Shown: one piece after another, positions 44,854-56,335 of the stretch
Layout of the letters: every line of letters begins with the position of its first letter
Position numbering within the stretch: position 1 is the first letter of the stretch
NCBI GenBank assembly: GCA_020881915.1
Contig: JAJFPB010000001.1
Coordinates: 248,001 to 312,000 of the forward strand
Source: Paramyrothecium sp. XJ0827
Taxonomy: Eukaryota > Ascomycota > Sordariomycetes > Hypocreales > Stachybotryaceae
Length of the DNA stretch: 64,000 nt
Reading direction: 5' to 3'
Program-made: the position numbers and the translations under genes
Notes under the pieces: model-generated
Database searches by the model: none
Told to the model about the DNA's origin: nothing
The model's input: only the letters and a program-made list of their open reading frames with translations

Positions 44854-46624
44854 TTACGGCAGCTCGGCCCGGTTCCCTCGATAATTCGGTGAGACGGACC
44901 TGCTGTCCAGCAGCTGGGCCACTGTCGCCGTCCCCGACAGCTCGCTCGTGGTGCCGACTGGCGAGGGCTGGTGGGGCAGCACGCTGTCCATTTCGGCCTT
45001 ATCGAGGTAGTCGGCACGATGCCGTTGCGCCTCGGAGGCCGATGGAAGCTCTGCTGGTGCTGACGCGCGGCGGCGACGGCGTTGCCGGATGAGGAAGAAG
45101 GCGGCAACGGCCAAGATTGCGAGCGCGACGACTACCGCGCCGACGGCGATGCCGGCTGTGGCGCCGGAAGAGAGCCCGCCGGAGGAGCGGTCGTTGGGAG
45201 AGCCGGGCGGCTCCGGATTTGGGGTCGGGTCTAACCCGGAGGGTGCTTGGCTGCCGCAGAATGTGGAAATGTGCTCGCCGTCCTCGTCCACGCCAACCAG
45301 GTCCTCCGCGGCCGTATCGTTGGCCTCCCAGAGCGTGAACTGCCCCGTGTCATAGTTGGCCATAAGGTAAGCGGCCGACAAGAAGTGCTTGCCCAGGGTC
45401 GGGAGCACCTTCGTACTCCTGCCCAGGCTCTTGGAAGCCAGCACGCGGGCGCTCCCGTTGTTGAGTAGCTCCCCGCTGGCCATATCGATGACGCGGTCCG
45501 GCGGACGAGCTGGTGGTGCGGGATGCGGATTATTGGCCCCCCGCGCACGCTGACTATCAGCTCGCCTTCGAGCGGCGGTGCTGGGGCGCGGACGAACTGG
45601 CGTCCGCTGAACACGAGGCCCGGGCTCGCCGACGAGCCTTCCGCGCCGAGCAGCCCGGCCAGCTTCTCGTACTGCAGGCCGCCCATAGACATGGCAAGGG
45701 GGTAGCTCGGGTCGATGCAGGCGTCTATAGACTGGGTGCCGTCGTCGAACAGGCTGACGTCGGTGCCGTTGGGAAGCCTGACGGCCAGCTTGGTGACCGT
45801 GACCACCATGCGCGCCACGCACCCCCTGGCGTACTCGGTTGTGGCCATGGCCAACGGGTAGCCGCGGCCAGAGGTCTTTGCGCGGTCGTACCCGCCAAAC
45901 ACGAAGATGCCGTCGAGCTCTGTCTCTCGGCTTTCGCCCATCCACCCGTAGACGAGGCTCCACGTCCGGGACGCTATCCTGCCGCCCTCCTTGAGGCTGC
46001 TGAGGATGGTTGAGTTAGGACCGAGGCCGAATCCAGAGAGCGGGTGGTACCCTTCGCCGCTAATGTCGTCGCTAGGTATTCCGATGGGGAAGTTGGGTAT
46101 GGATGTATTTCTATTGATGCTTACCGTGTCGGTGAAGAAGTCTAGGTGTTGGAAAGTGTTGTCGTTGGGCTGCGGCGGCATAGGGGCGCCCTGCAGCGTC
46201 CCGGAGCCGCTCGATGCTCGCCAATCGTACCGGCCACCGCGCCAAGTGACGCACGCGTCCCCGGCGTACTCGGGCGCCGTGCAGTGTCCGTCGATGCCGT
46301 ACACCATAGTGTTATCCGTCGGCCTGTAGTCAAGTTAGATCGGGGTCCGGCCCGCACCGGGTTGCTGGGTGGCCTCTATGAGCCGTCCAATCGGCAAGCA
46401 GTAGTCACTAACCATCGTGGCGTGAATGCCATTTCCTGCGGAGGCTCTCCGATCGAGAAGGCCACGCCTCGAGAGACGGCGCCATTCGGAAGCGTGACGT
46501 TTCGGATCTTGGTGGCGACTGGGTAGGGCACGCAGTCCGCGCCCGCCGCAACATTGACGAAGGCGGCTGTGAGGGATAGCAAGAAAGCCGTTATGCTCCC
46601 GTGCTTGCTGGAAGAAACACGCAT
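44854..46624 (-). pseudogene. aspartic-protease-like (A1) membrane protein, one frameshift
   Basis: Exon 46413-46624 gives a signal peptide (MRVSSSKHGSITAFLLSLTA) and the start of an A1 fold (VAFSIGEPPQEMAFTP). Exon 44854-46323 continues NTMVYGIDGHCTAPEYAG, SGFGLGPNSTILSSLKEGG, the flap-like FVFGGYDRAKTSG, ACIDPSYPLAMS, and later SAAYLMANYDTGQFTLWEAN. A Ser/Pro linker, a single membrane helix (AVVVALAILAVAAFFLI), RQRRRRR and a cytosolic tail follow. The catalytic DTG/DSG motifs are missing (YGIDGHC and ACIDPSY stand in their places), so it is probably a non-catalytic surface protein. Near 45500-45510 one base is lacking: HHQLVRR should continue PPDRVIDMASG in the -1 frame. Corrected length is 560 aa. 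The frame is otherwise clean over 1.4 kb of GC-rich sequence, so a sequencing error is possible. Confidence 0.78.
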
Positions 46625-47690
46625 GGCGCAGAGATGGAGTAGGTGTGAGGGTAGGCGAGCAGCTAGGAGACTGCCGTTCTTGGGATCCCTGAGGCCTTTA
46701 TGGGGGAAGCCATGCCTTATGCCCAGTCACGAGAGATTCAGAACCGGATATCAGTTTCTATTCGATAAGGAACGGCGGCAGCGCCACCCCTGTATATTAT
46801 TAGAGAGGCCTTTGGAGATTGCGGGGGTGGACCGAAGTACCGGTACCCATATAATCAAGGCTGCCACTACTTAAGACACGACTCCAAGGTCGAATGGGTA
46901 TTACTTAGTAGGCAGGCAAGTGTCCTGAGAGGATAAGGGCCCATCGACGCCGGAACAGTGACTGTGGACCGCTCCCACTGCCACTGCCCGGAGGTCGCAG
47001 GGTATGGCTTCCTTCGACGCCCAGTTTGCGCCAGCGCCCGTCCGCGTAGCAGGCGACCGGCCAATGGTGAGCCCCATGATGCACTTCTGGACCCCGGTGC
47101 CTGCTGCCGTAGGGTCGCACCGCGTCGCCTCGAGCGGTTGAATCCGCACGCCGCAAGGCAAGGCTTGGGTGGGGGTGAGGGTCTGTCTGCATCAGTAGGG
47201 CGTTTTGTTGTCTCGGAGGATAGTCTCGATTAAGCGAGGGCATGTATAGAGTATTAGTGCCCTGTTTAGACGGATGGACGAGCAGGCCGTCCGTCTCGGC
47301 CATCCGAGCCTTGCAAAGTCGGACGACTGAATCCTTCCACAGCCAGAAACGGACGCCCGCTGAACCAAGCAGCATCATAATAATCCTTCGGGCATCTTCT
47401 CCGCCAAAGTGCTGCATAAAATGTACAAAATTACCGACCTCTCTTTTCCTCCTTTCCTTATTTTCTCCTCTTTTTTTCCTTCTTTTTTCTTTTGGGGGGA
47501 GACTCTTGTCATTTCATGAGCCTTGTTAGCAAGACTTCCCAGTGACGTATGATACTGTAATATGTAGCTTGCACGATCCGTTACTGGGAGTATTGCATTC
47601 GGGCTCATGTATCGGCTATCGCCGCAGCTAAACAAGAGGAGCACGTGGCATAAGCCATGTGAGAAGGACAGTGTCGCATGTAATCCGATA
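46625..47690. other. intergenic, no gene supported
   Basis: GC-rich in its middle part, with a 170-codon minus-strand frame at 46905-47417 that resembles nothing known. A long pyrimidine tract lies at about 47440-47495. Confidence 0.4.
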
Positions 47691-48062
47691 AACTAATCTC
47701 CTATAGATGTTGCGATTCCAGTATAATAACTATACATCTAATATAGAGTGCTCCTACGCCTTTTGAATTGTATCCCTAAAAATATATAGAGTCTAAGTAT
47801 AAATATAACTAAATTACTCCTATTGTAATTAATAAATACTATTACTACTTTTATTTATTATTTAAAGATTATCCTTAGAGTTACTATACTTATTATTAAC
47901 TTAGATTGCCCTTTACCTCCTATTTATTAAATCTTATACTATAGTTCCCTCGCTCTTATTAGAGAGTAGATTTAGGTTTAGCTTAGTAGGGAAAAAGAAA
48001 AACTTAATGGGATTTTTTTTAGGAAATTAAAAGATTAAATATAATTCTAGTAAATTTAATCT
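47691..48062. repeat. AT-rich, RIP-like island
   Basis: Roughly 370 bp of nearly pure A/T with many TA steps and no coding potential, like the tracts at 14220-14500 and 40860-41010. The original sequence cannot be told. Confidence 0.55.
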
Positions 48063-48698
48063 TCTGTACAATGTGTTCGCTGAGAAGCCGTATGATTTAC
48101 TTCGTGTTATTTCTCATCCTGGGTCTTTCCACCTGGGCCGATAGTGACAAGCTGTGTATTTTAGATTTCTCTGAGTAGGGTATAGCACTGGTCAATTATT
48201 TCTGTTCGGATCATTTTCTTAACAGCGTAAGTTTATAGAGTAGACGTGTATTAAATCAAAAGGACAATTAATCAAGTAAGGGCATTAGTTCTCAGGTAGT
48301 AACATGGCGACTTTTTAGGACGGAAGGGTGCGTGACCTCCAAGTTAATCGAAACTACTATTTTGTACTGCAGGCACGGATTCTAGTCCTCTTTTCATCGA
48401 ATTCAAGCTTTCACCTAATCGAATGATTAAATGCTGCCTTACCCTATCACAGGTTACGTAGGGTGTGGTGTTCCGCTCACAATCTTAATAACTTCTCTAT
48501 CGTTAGAAAATTTGCCCTCCATGACATAATGTCCTTGATGTTACGCTACAGATTACAAAGAGTAAATAGAAGATTAATCATCAAAGGTACTTATGGGATC
48601 CTCCCATTAATCTCAATCAGTTATCCTGTTAGTGACCTGAAGCAATGTGCTTAACAGGCTGTTACGGACCACATGTAAATTCCTTGATTGAGGACACA
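48063..48698. other. intergenic
   Basis: No gene recognised. Confidence 0.4.
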
Positions 48699-50901
48699 TC
48701 ATACTAACTGTAAATACTCCAGATGGACGCCCCTTTCTCTCAGATGACTTGCCTCCCATCGCGGATCATGCTCTGTAGTCCCACCAGTTTCGTGATAAAA
48801 TGTTCCATTCTCACGTTGACTCCAACCACTTGGGAAGTAACCCAAGCGAGCGTCTTCGCGTGCCGTCTCTCCAGTCTCAGTGTTTATAGTGGTCCATATG
48901 TCTCCCTTGGTCGTTCCGCAGTCGATCTTGAGCGCGTGTGGATGTTTGTAGTCTCCCAAGAGGCACTGCGCGTCCATCATATTTTGCACATAAGCTGGAC
49001 CTACGACTTGGAATGTGTTGCCTCCTTTCGGCTCAGGCCGAAGCACCATCACATAGTCGCAGCCGAGTATAATAGCCAGCACATCTCCTGGATAAGCAAC
49101 CCTTTGTTAGAACTGTGGAAAAAATGGGAAAAATGATCCACGAATCAGGGAACGCAACTTGCCTGATTTTGTTCCAGATGGACCGAGGCCAGGCAATCCT
49201 TGGCTGGTACAGAAAAACGTGCAAGTCCTCTCATCCCTCACAATGTTTTGGAGGAGTACGCTCTGAGCCAGCTCATGTTCGGATGGGGGTGTTCCGCTGT
49301 CGGTAAGCTTTAGCCAGTCCTCCACATGTCGGGTCACTGAAATTCCAATGTGACGTCTCTCTGAAGTCTATCCATAGACGAGTGGAGTAATGAAATCCGA
49401 TATCTTGGCACCCGAATGGGCATTCTGCTGCCATATTCCATGCCAGTCTTGTAGCATTGAAAATACTTCGGACATGGTTGAGGGCTGTTCCACCCACTTT
49501 TGATCGCTCATGGCTTCAACTCGAGCGACTCACTCCAAGCGCCAAGAGCGCTCCTGAATTACTCACTGTTGCATCAGCCCGACTCATGCCAGCTGCTTTG
49601 ACAAGCTGCCAAGGTCGAACCGAGGTACTTGTCCAGTCTGGAATCCATGAAGGACCATCCAATGTTCGTTTCTCCAGATCACAGTACTGCAAAAGCAGTA
49701 AGCTCCTATACTCTTCCAGAAATCCAGTAAAGAATTTCTGGTACACTGTCACGGTTCGAAGAGTATAGTCAGGTTGGATCCTCTCTGCGAGGCGCCGATC
49801 ACAGATGCCCAAGAGACCGTATATCCTATCCCGAGGATCGGCACACCCACATTGGGATGTCGATTGCAACAACTTGGACATACTATGCCACTCCCTAGAG
49901 TCTCCTTCGAAGGTGTATGGTAGCCAAAGGAGGGGATTAGGCATCAGACCCTTGCGCATAGCTCCGTCTGAGTAATGCATTTCTCTCACCATGACCAGGC
50001 CCCGGCGCAGGTAATACCAGGATATAGTCTCATGGCCAGCTTGAAAAATTGCATCTATATTTGCGAGGATAATTTCTTGCCATACCCAGAGCCTGTGGAA
50101 CCAAGATCGGTTGAGCAAAGACTTCCAGGCTTGCCAGGTAGAAACATTGAAAGGGAAAGTAGCGATCCACTCAGGGTGACTGCAGATTGGTGAGGGAATC
50201 TTCCCTGTGCTTTTCATCTCAATCTGCTTGCCAAGGAGCTCAAGAGTCTGAAGTGCCAAACTGCTGTCATCCGTCTCCGGGCCAAGCCAGGCAACTACAC
50301 GGGTAGCAAGTTCATAGATGCTGCCCATACGCGCCACATGCCGCCCTCGTTCAGTAAGATTACTTTGATCAATGCATATTGCGTCTACCCAAAGCTTCCT
50401 TGGAGTAGTCTCATGACGAAGATGGCGTAAAGCAGAGGCTAAATTGTTCGTGATTGGCATTGTTGCCAACAGCTCGCCTTGAGCCAGTTGTCGGTCATTG
50501 CCTGGTGCGCTCACTGTGACACTCTCCTCAGACGTGACATCTCCCCAGCAGTAGGAGAGTGCTTCAAACGCGGGCTGGTCCTGTCTTACTCTTCGAGCCT
50601 GTCGAGGTATCCTGGATACATATGCAACGGACTGATCTGGATGAGACCAGCTGGACTTTTGCTTTATTTCATTCCAAAATATGATGCGTCCCTCAAAAGT
50701 TCTATAAACCTGCCAGCCTTCTGGCAGTGAAGTTTGTAGTTCTTCAAGGTCATGATCAACCCCTGGAGATGGCTCGTCCGGGCACGGGGGTAGCATTGCA
50801 TGCTGAAGAGAGATGTGAATAGGCTCGTTGAACTTCCCCGGATGGAGATTGAGTAACCGAATCTCACCATCCTCAAGCTTCAAGGGTTTGTAGGAGAACA
50901 T
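48699..50901 (-). pseudogene. HET-domain protein with embedded WW domain, internal stop
   Basis: Exons 49534-50901, 49163-49484 and 48699-49087. The start is MFSYKPLKLEDGEIRLLNLH, the usual opening of HET proteins. Residues 59-88 form a WW domain (LPEGWQVYRTFEGRIIFWNE, second Trp at 85, Pro at 88) set into the loop before the HET core. The HET core is FEALSYCWGDV, KLWVDAICIDQSN, VARMGSIYELATRVVAWLGP, WFHRLWVWQEI and later ADPRDRIYGLLGI. The C-terminal part (GCDYVMVLRPEPKGG, GPAYV) is typical of the family. Between 49484 and 49370 the correct frame is reached through a 49-bp intron. A TAG at 49368-49370 then interrupts it (LVYG-stop-TSERRHIG, where Gln or Trp is likely). The last intron has a GC donor (GCAAGT). 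As it stands, the product would lose about 190 residues. Confidence 0.78.
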
Positions 50902-51933
50902 TGCTTCTGTCGCTAAGTAGTCGCTACGCGAAGCCAATTGCAGCAAAGAAACAGATGCTAGTAGCTTGCAGAGCGCGGTAGTTCTTTCTAATGAGAAATC
51001 GATGCTTAGATGGCTTCGTGAACAAGCAAAAACTCGTGTAGAAATTGGAACATCACGGGAACATCCTCCGGAGACTTATGATATGTGATATGCCTGATCA
51101 GGATAGCGGGGTTGTCATGCAACGGGATAAGATGACAAGAAAATACCTCACATGCAGGGCTTTGACTGATCTTTGGCATCAAAATCCTTTCATATCGACC
51201 AGGGGCATTTTTTACTCGTCGAGGAGGATACAATCTGCTCTTTGGATGGAAGCCCTCGAGTTATATCATTAACCCCCGGTTGTTCCCAACCCTGGGGCTG
51301 AACGAGTAATGGCGCAGGAGTCGACGAAATCCCCCACCCTTCCCTCGCTTGGCCCGACATATCACTACAGCACGTCATTTGTCGGGTTCACACATAGACT
51401 TAGATTGGAGTTTGGTAAGCAATTAAGCAGCAATATTACCTATGAATCATGCAACTAGCCCCGAGTCTCTACAAGCATTCTCCACAGCGAAGGTTGGTGG
51501 CAATTTCCACTTCACTGGCGTTACAATAAGCAATAACTGCTTTAAAGTACGGCGATGACGATCTCTTCCAACTGACATGATATGTCAGATAACTCGTCGT
51601 TAGGAGTCCGCCAAGATTAATATGTGCATGTGCTTATCCTGCGGTTGAAACGTCCTGCATTGCTTCTGTGGGGCTAAATGCTACACCACATACTAGCATC
51701 TTGGGGGCTGTTGGCGTACGGAACTTTAGGTGGCCAGTCAAATTGAAGACTCCCACACCCTCACTAAGCGATTAATGGATTGAGACAGCCCTATTCATCC
51801 CGCGAGACGGCACAAGATACTTGCCGTGACCTACTTAAGTGGCCAGTCTCCCAGACCACAAAACGGTGATGCCTGACAGCTTGCCAACACAACATCGAGT
51901 ACTTGGACACGCAATAAACCTTCAAACTGCACA
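50902..51933. other. intergenic, no gene seen
   Basis: About 1 kb between divergent genes (HET gene reading left, SnoaL-like gene reading right). It must contain both promoters. No specific sites assigned. Confidence 0.4.
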
Positions 51934-52401
51934 ATGGCCGACGTCCGTTCCATTCTTCAAAATACGATTGATACTTTCGTATCGAATAACACTCAGGCTG
52001 TCAAGACAAAGAATTACTCCTTATTCTCTGCTATCCTGGCGGAAAATTGTGTTCGGATTTACCGCCCGGCCTCCTTTGTGAACCGTTACGCGCAGTTCTT
52101 CAAGGCTGAGATCACTAACTCCGACTATGAGACTCAAATGAAGGTTGAGCTTCAGACCATGCAGGACGTGTCTCAGAAAATCACGAGAACCATTATTGAT
52201 ACGTCACAGTTGGCAGCTGTCATATGGACAGAGCAGACTGTTTTCACCACCAATGGAGATCAGAAGCTGGTCGAAGTAATCTGGGACTTGAGCTTTACGG
52301 AAGATGGAACTCGCATTGTGCAAATTTTGGAATATGTAGATACGTATGAGAGCGCCAAAGTTCTGGAACAGATGTTGAGCAAGGTTGGACAGGCCGAGTA
52401 A
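51934..52401 (+). CDS. SnoaL/NTF2-like small protein
   Basis: Intronless, 155 aa. The sequence has the build of the NTF2-like cone-shaped fold: an N-terminal helix (RSILQNTIDTFVSNNTQAVK), a short helix with YSLFSAILAENCVRIYRPAS where SnoaL-like proteins have a conserved aromatic loop, and then alternating strands ending in VQILEYVDTYESAKVLEQML. Proteins of this type in fungi are small, cytosolic and mostly uncharacterised; some act as cyclases or isomerases in metabolite pathways. No pathway gene is adjacent, so no role is proposed. The frame is clean and the ATG at 51934 is preceded by ACA (favourable fungal context). Confidence 0.7.
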   Translation: MADVRSILQNTIDTFVSNNTQAVKTKNYSLFSAILAENCVRIYRPASFVNRYAQFFKAEITNSDYETQMKVELQTMQDVSQKITRTIIDTSQLAAVIWTEQTVFTTNGDQKLVEVIWDLSFTEDGTRIVQILEYVDTYESAKVLEQMLSKVGQAE

Positions 52402-52960
52402 CTTTTGGAGCGGCAGTGTTTGTTAAGAGTCCTGAGCTTCGTCTAATGGTACCATATGGGCTGCAAAGGCTTCTTAAGAGTTCATTTATGGCTGAGACAA
52501 ATTATCAATGGGCCGAAGACTGGCTTGCAGCTCAGCTATGTCTGCAGGCTGTGTCATTGTGCCCGCTCTTCAGTCCCCCGGAGTTGGCTGCAGGCCAACT
52601 TAAAATGCTATTTCCCCTCCCTCATCCCACTTCTCAGGACGCTTGAGCGTGTGCCATATTAATATGAGTTTCGGTTCTAGCATCGGAGAATCGTCGCAAT
52701 CATCAGGCATGAGTAACTGATTGTCTTTGACATGCTGTACTTCATTGTACTCCGCGTATTACTAGCTGCATTACGTACTCAAATGCTTATCAGAAGCTGG
52801 GAATGTTCAGCTGAGTGCACATTCGGACGCCACAACACTAGGCGCGTGAATTGTGATAAGTAGAGGCGAGTCTCCTTGTGTGAAATTGTGTCGTTTATTT
52901 GCAGTTTCTTCTGCAGATAAAAATCGTATTGCGAACGATTTCGATCTATATTTGCCTATC
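52402..52960. other. intergenic
   Basis: 559 bp between two same-strand genes. No gene recognised. Confidence 0.4.
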
Positions 52961-55260
52961 ATGGATGAAGCAGGCATCTATCTCTCGGTGCCTTTATTAT
53001 CCTCTCGTTCAGTCCGCTTGATTGAATTTGAGTCCAAAAACAGAACAAATTCTATATCAATCTCACTCAAGAGTTTCGAACTGGATAATCTACCTCACTT
53101 CGATGCATTGTCGTATACGTGGGGTGATCCAAATTGTCCTTTTATCGAAGCTCCTTTTGTCGCAAGGCACGAATGCTACAGCAAAAAAATCCATCGGATA
53201 TTATGCAACGGTTTCGAAATGAAGATTCAAGCAAACTTGCTGGATGCCTTGAACATGCTTTCGCGGCCCCAGCTTCCAGATGCTTGTTTCCACCGACAGA
53301 GGTATTTCTGGATCGACGCTATCTGCATCAATCAAGCGAATGACGAAGAAAGATCTTCGCAAGTAATATTGATGACTACGATCTACAGCACTGCAATGCA
53401 TGTTATAAGCTGGCTCGGTCCTGAAGACCTGACAACCTCAGATGCCCTTGCCGTCATCAAGAAGCTGGCTCGGTGGGTTGATACGTCACTCCCCACATTT
53501 GATATCCAAAGAACCAAGGAGGAATTAAAGTGGGTGACGGCAGAGGATTTCCATAACTCAAACACGCAAATCTCGAAACTAGGTATCCAACCGATAAACA
53601 TTAACAACTGGTTGGCTTTCGCGTTTTTCTGTCGCCGGCCATATTTTAATCGAGTGGTAGGTGGTTTGCATTGTCCTTTCGCGTATTTATAAACCTGTGC
53701 AGATACTAATTGACAATGAAGTGGATCGTGCAAGAAATCACCTTGGCCAATTCGATTGTTCTGATATGCGGAAGCACTGTTATTTCATGGACTGACCTTT
53801 CTAATACTTTGTTTTTCCTCCTAATCACGCCGTGGTATGAGCAGCTAGGGAGCTACGATTTAACAAGAATTCCAGAATTCCACCATCCTTTATACTCCAA
53901 ACTGCTAAGCGAGCCAGGCTCGAAGAAGCATCTATACTCAGCGTGTGAGCTTGTGCTTAGCAGACACTGGACCCGTAACGGTACAGGATACAACTTGAAA
54001 AATTTGATACAGCGCCATCGTTTGTGCGATTCGTCAGACCCACGGGATAGAATCTTTGCACTTCAAAATATCTCGAACAAAAAGTACCATCCACTAGCGA
54101 CTCATGGTGCTCTTCTCAGTCCCAACTACTTATTGTCAGTGGAGATATTATATACCAGAACTGTCAAAGCCATGATAGACTCGAAGAGGAATCTATCAAT
54201 ACTGTCCCTTAAGGAAGATGAAACCTTCCGAGCTTTGAAGGCCTTACCGTCCTGGGTGCCTGATTTCTCGGTGCATAAATATGGCGAATCTCTTACAACG
54301 CGTATCCAAAATGCCGGTTGGGATGCAGATGGTTCCCTAGGATTCAAAGGACGCATTGATGATTTTGACTCGCCCAAACTGGAAGTGAATGGCTACTTTC
54401 TGGGACTGATTGGGGAAACAAGTACGGACACTATTCGTAAGGAAGGTGACTTTTGGATGGCCTGGATCAGCACTTTTAGGTTGGTTCTGAAGACTGCAGC
54501 CACTCGTCCAGCCGGGGAAGGCTTGTAAGTGTCTGAATATCTCAAAAACGTTGAATAACTCACTTTCTAACCTTGGATTCGAAGAGCTGATATGGTATCT
54601 GAGTCTGGAGATTCTCAGTCCGTGTCAAAGCAGAATGCGGTAACACGAGTAGGGGTATTCTGGAGAACGATGATCAATAACACCTTTAACGGGTCACACC
54701 CAGCTCCATACGAAGCAAGAGACCAGTTTATGAGTTACGTTGGCCTCTGGCTGAGGATGTTTATTGACAAAGGCTACGAGGAAGAAATTATGGAAATTTG
54801 GGACGAACTTATTGGCAAGGAACCACCAGGATCTCCTTACACGTGGGAGAACATAACACCCAGAGCAAAAGAATATAACGGCTGGCTTGAGGAGCAAGCG
54901 GCAAATCTGGAAGGCAAAGGGTTATCCAAGAACGAGATCAGACATGTGCAGGTGTCTTGGGCGAAAAGCAATCCGCTACATGGTCAGTTCCGTATTGATA
55001 TTGATAAAGCTGCAACAGGGCGTTATTTCATAGCTTATGTTGATGTCATGCCTGGTGGAGTCCTAGGGTTGGGACCAGAAACTTGCATAGCAGATGATGA
55101 GCTATGGATTATCGGAGGATTCCCGTTGCCGGTCGTTCTCCGAAGATGTTCTTCTAATGAACAGGAGAGACAGTTTGTTGGGGAGGCATATGTTTATGGT
55201 GCCATGCATGGCGAAGTAGGAAACTGGGGGATAGAATTAAGGGATATAATTTTAGTATAA
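52961..55260 (+). CDS. HET-domain protein
   Basis: Exons 52961-53656, 53722-54524 and 54585-55260 encode an intact 724-aa protein. The HET domain runs from VRLIEFESKN through HFDALSYTWGDPN and RYFWIDAICINQANDEERS to VILMTTIYSTAMHVISWLGP. The next exon starts WIVQEITLANSIVLICGS, the usual continuation. DSSDPRDRIFALQNIS and LPSWVPDF mark the conserved middle. The C-terminal module (GLGPETCIADDELWIIGGFP, then QERQFVGEAYVYGAMHGEV) is the beta-rich end shared by many HET proteins. The first 36 in-frame codons upstream of the ATG at 52961 are open, but the first is GTG, so the ATG was taken as start. It is the only fully intact multi-exon HET gene in the 48-62 kb island. Expected role: trigger of incompatibility or regulated cell death. 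Confidence 0.88.
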
Positions 55261-55303
55261 GTTGCTATTCAGATTGCAGTACATGCAAGTAAATTTCTTT
55301 TAT

Positions 55304-56061
55304 TTAATAGTATATAGTAACATGATTTGAAGGAACGAAGAGAAAGAGACTGAAAAGGATCTTCTTCAGCGCCCTCTCCCAGACCAGGAACGAGCTCTGC
55401 TCACCTAACGCCTTATGTCTTCTCGGCCTGGCATTGAATAAAGCCGCAGCACTTTGGCTGTGTTTTGTATCGATGGGACCTTCGAAGCGAACACGCGGCG
55501 CGATGGTGGGAACGTAACCACCTGCAAGCCTCAGAGATCTCCCTGCGATGCTGAAACGAGTGTCAGCCATCGAAAGATTGAATTTTCAAGGGGGGTTACT
55601 AAATAAGGTTGCACGTACGGTTGAAGACACATCTGTCCACGGACTTGCGCCAACCTTTCATACAAATCTTCCCACCAACCGAAGACTGACTCGTCTCTAT
55701 CGATAACTTTACGACGGAAGCGTAGTTCATAAGGATGCAGATATACATCGAAAAGAAAGCATTGACCATCCCATCCTTCAGTTTCGGGGAAAGGGTATGC
55801 GTGCATCGACAGCGGTATGTCGAGGTCGTTTTACATGCCCAAGACTTCAACATGCTCTTCCCTTTGTACATTAAAGTATGCCGGCCTAATAAATTGCAGA
55901 CGAACCGCTCCAACGAGGTTATGAACTCGGATGAGCTGTCTATTGGCGGATGTGGTTATTTCAAGTCCTTCTAGGCAGGAGAAGAACTGTACACATAGAA
56001 CATTCAGGGAAGCCCGTCCGTAACTATGACGTGGCGGTGATGACGGTGATAGCCCTGCCAT
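55304..56061 (-). pseudogene. unrecognised gene relic
   Basis: The minus strand from about 56061 reads FFSCLEGLEITTSANRQLIR, VGAVRLQFIRPAYFNVQREE, then a TAA, and in the same frame NDLDIPLSMHAYPFPETEGW, CFLFDVYLHPYELRFRRKVI, ESVFGWWEDLYERLAQVRGQ before a stop at 55531. A further frame (55304-55570) continues with IAPRVRFEGPIDTKH. The composition is that of a real soluble protein, interrupted by one stop codon and a frame change or an intron. I do not recognise the family. It lies between two HET genes and may belong to the same defence-related set. Confidence 0.45.
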
Positions 56062-56335
56062 ATGGTAATGGTAGAAGAGACAGATATTGTAGATGTATCT
56101 CAGATCGAATTAGGGTCTCCCAAGAGCTATTTCACTTTTCCATTGGGCCCTTTGAAAAGGGAAAAGAGGTAGGTCAACCAGCACCGGTATCATTTCTAAT
56201 CAGATAAAAAGATTCAGAAGAGGGAAAAGGAAAGAGAAATTGTCTAATTGAGAGACTGACCGACGTGAAGGAACCGAACCGCGTCCACGTATATCCAGCA
56301 ATACACTGTCTTCCTACCGAACGTCATCCCTTTAG

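Noticed and set aside
46905..47417. 170-codon minus-strand open frame
   Set aside because: GC-rich sequence gives long frames by chance. Composition is Arg/His/Pro-heavy, overlapping frames are equally open and nothing resembles a known protein.
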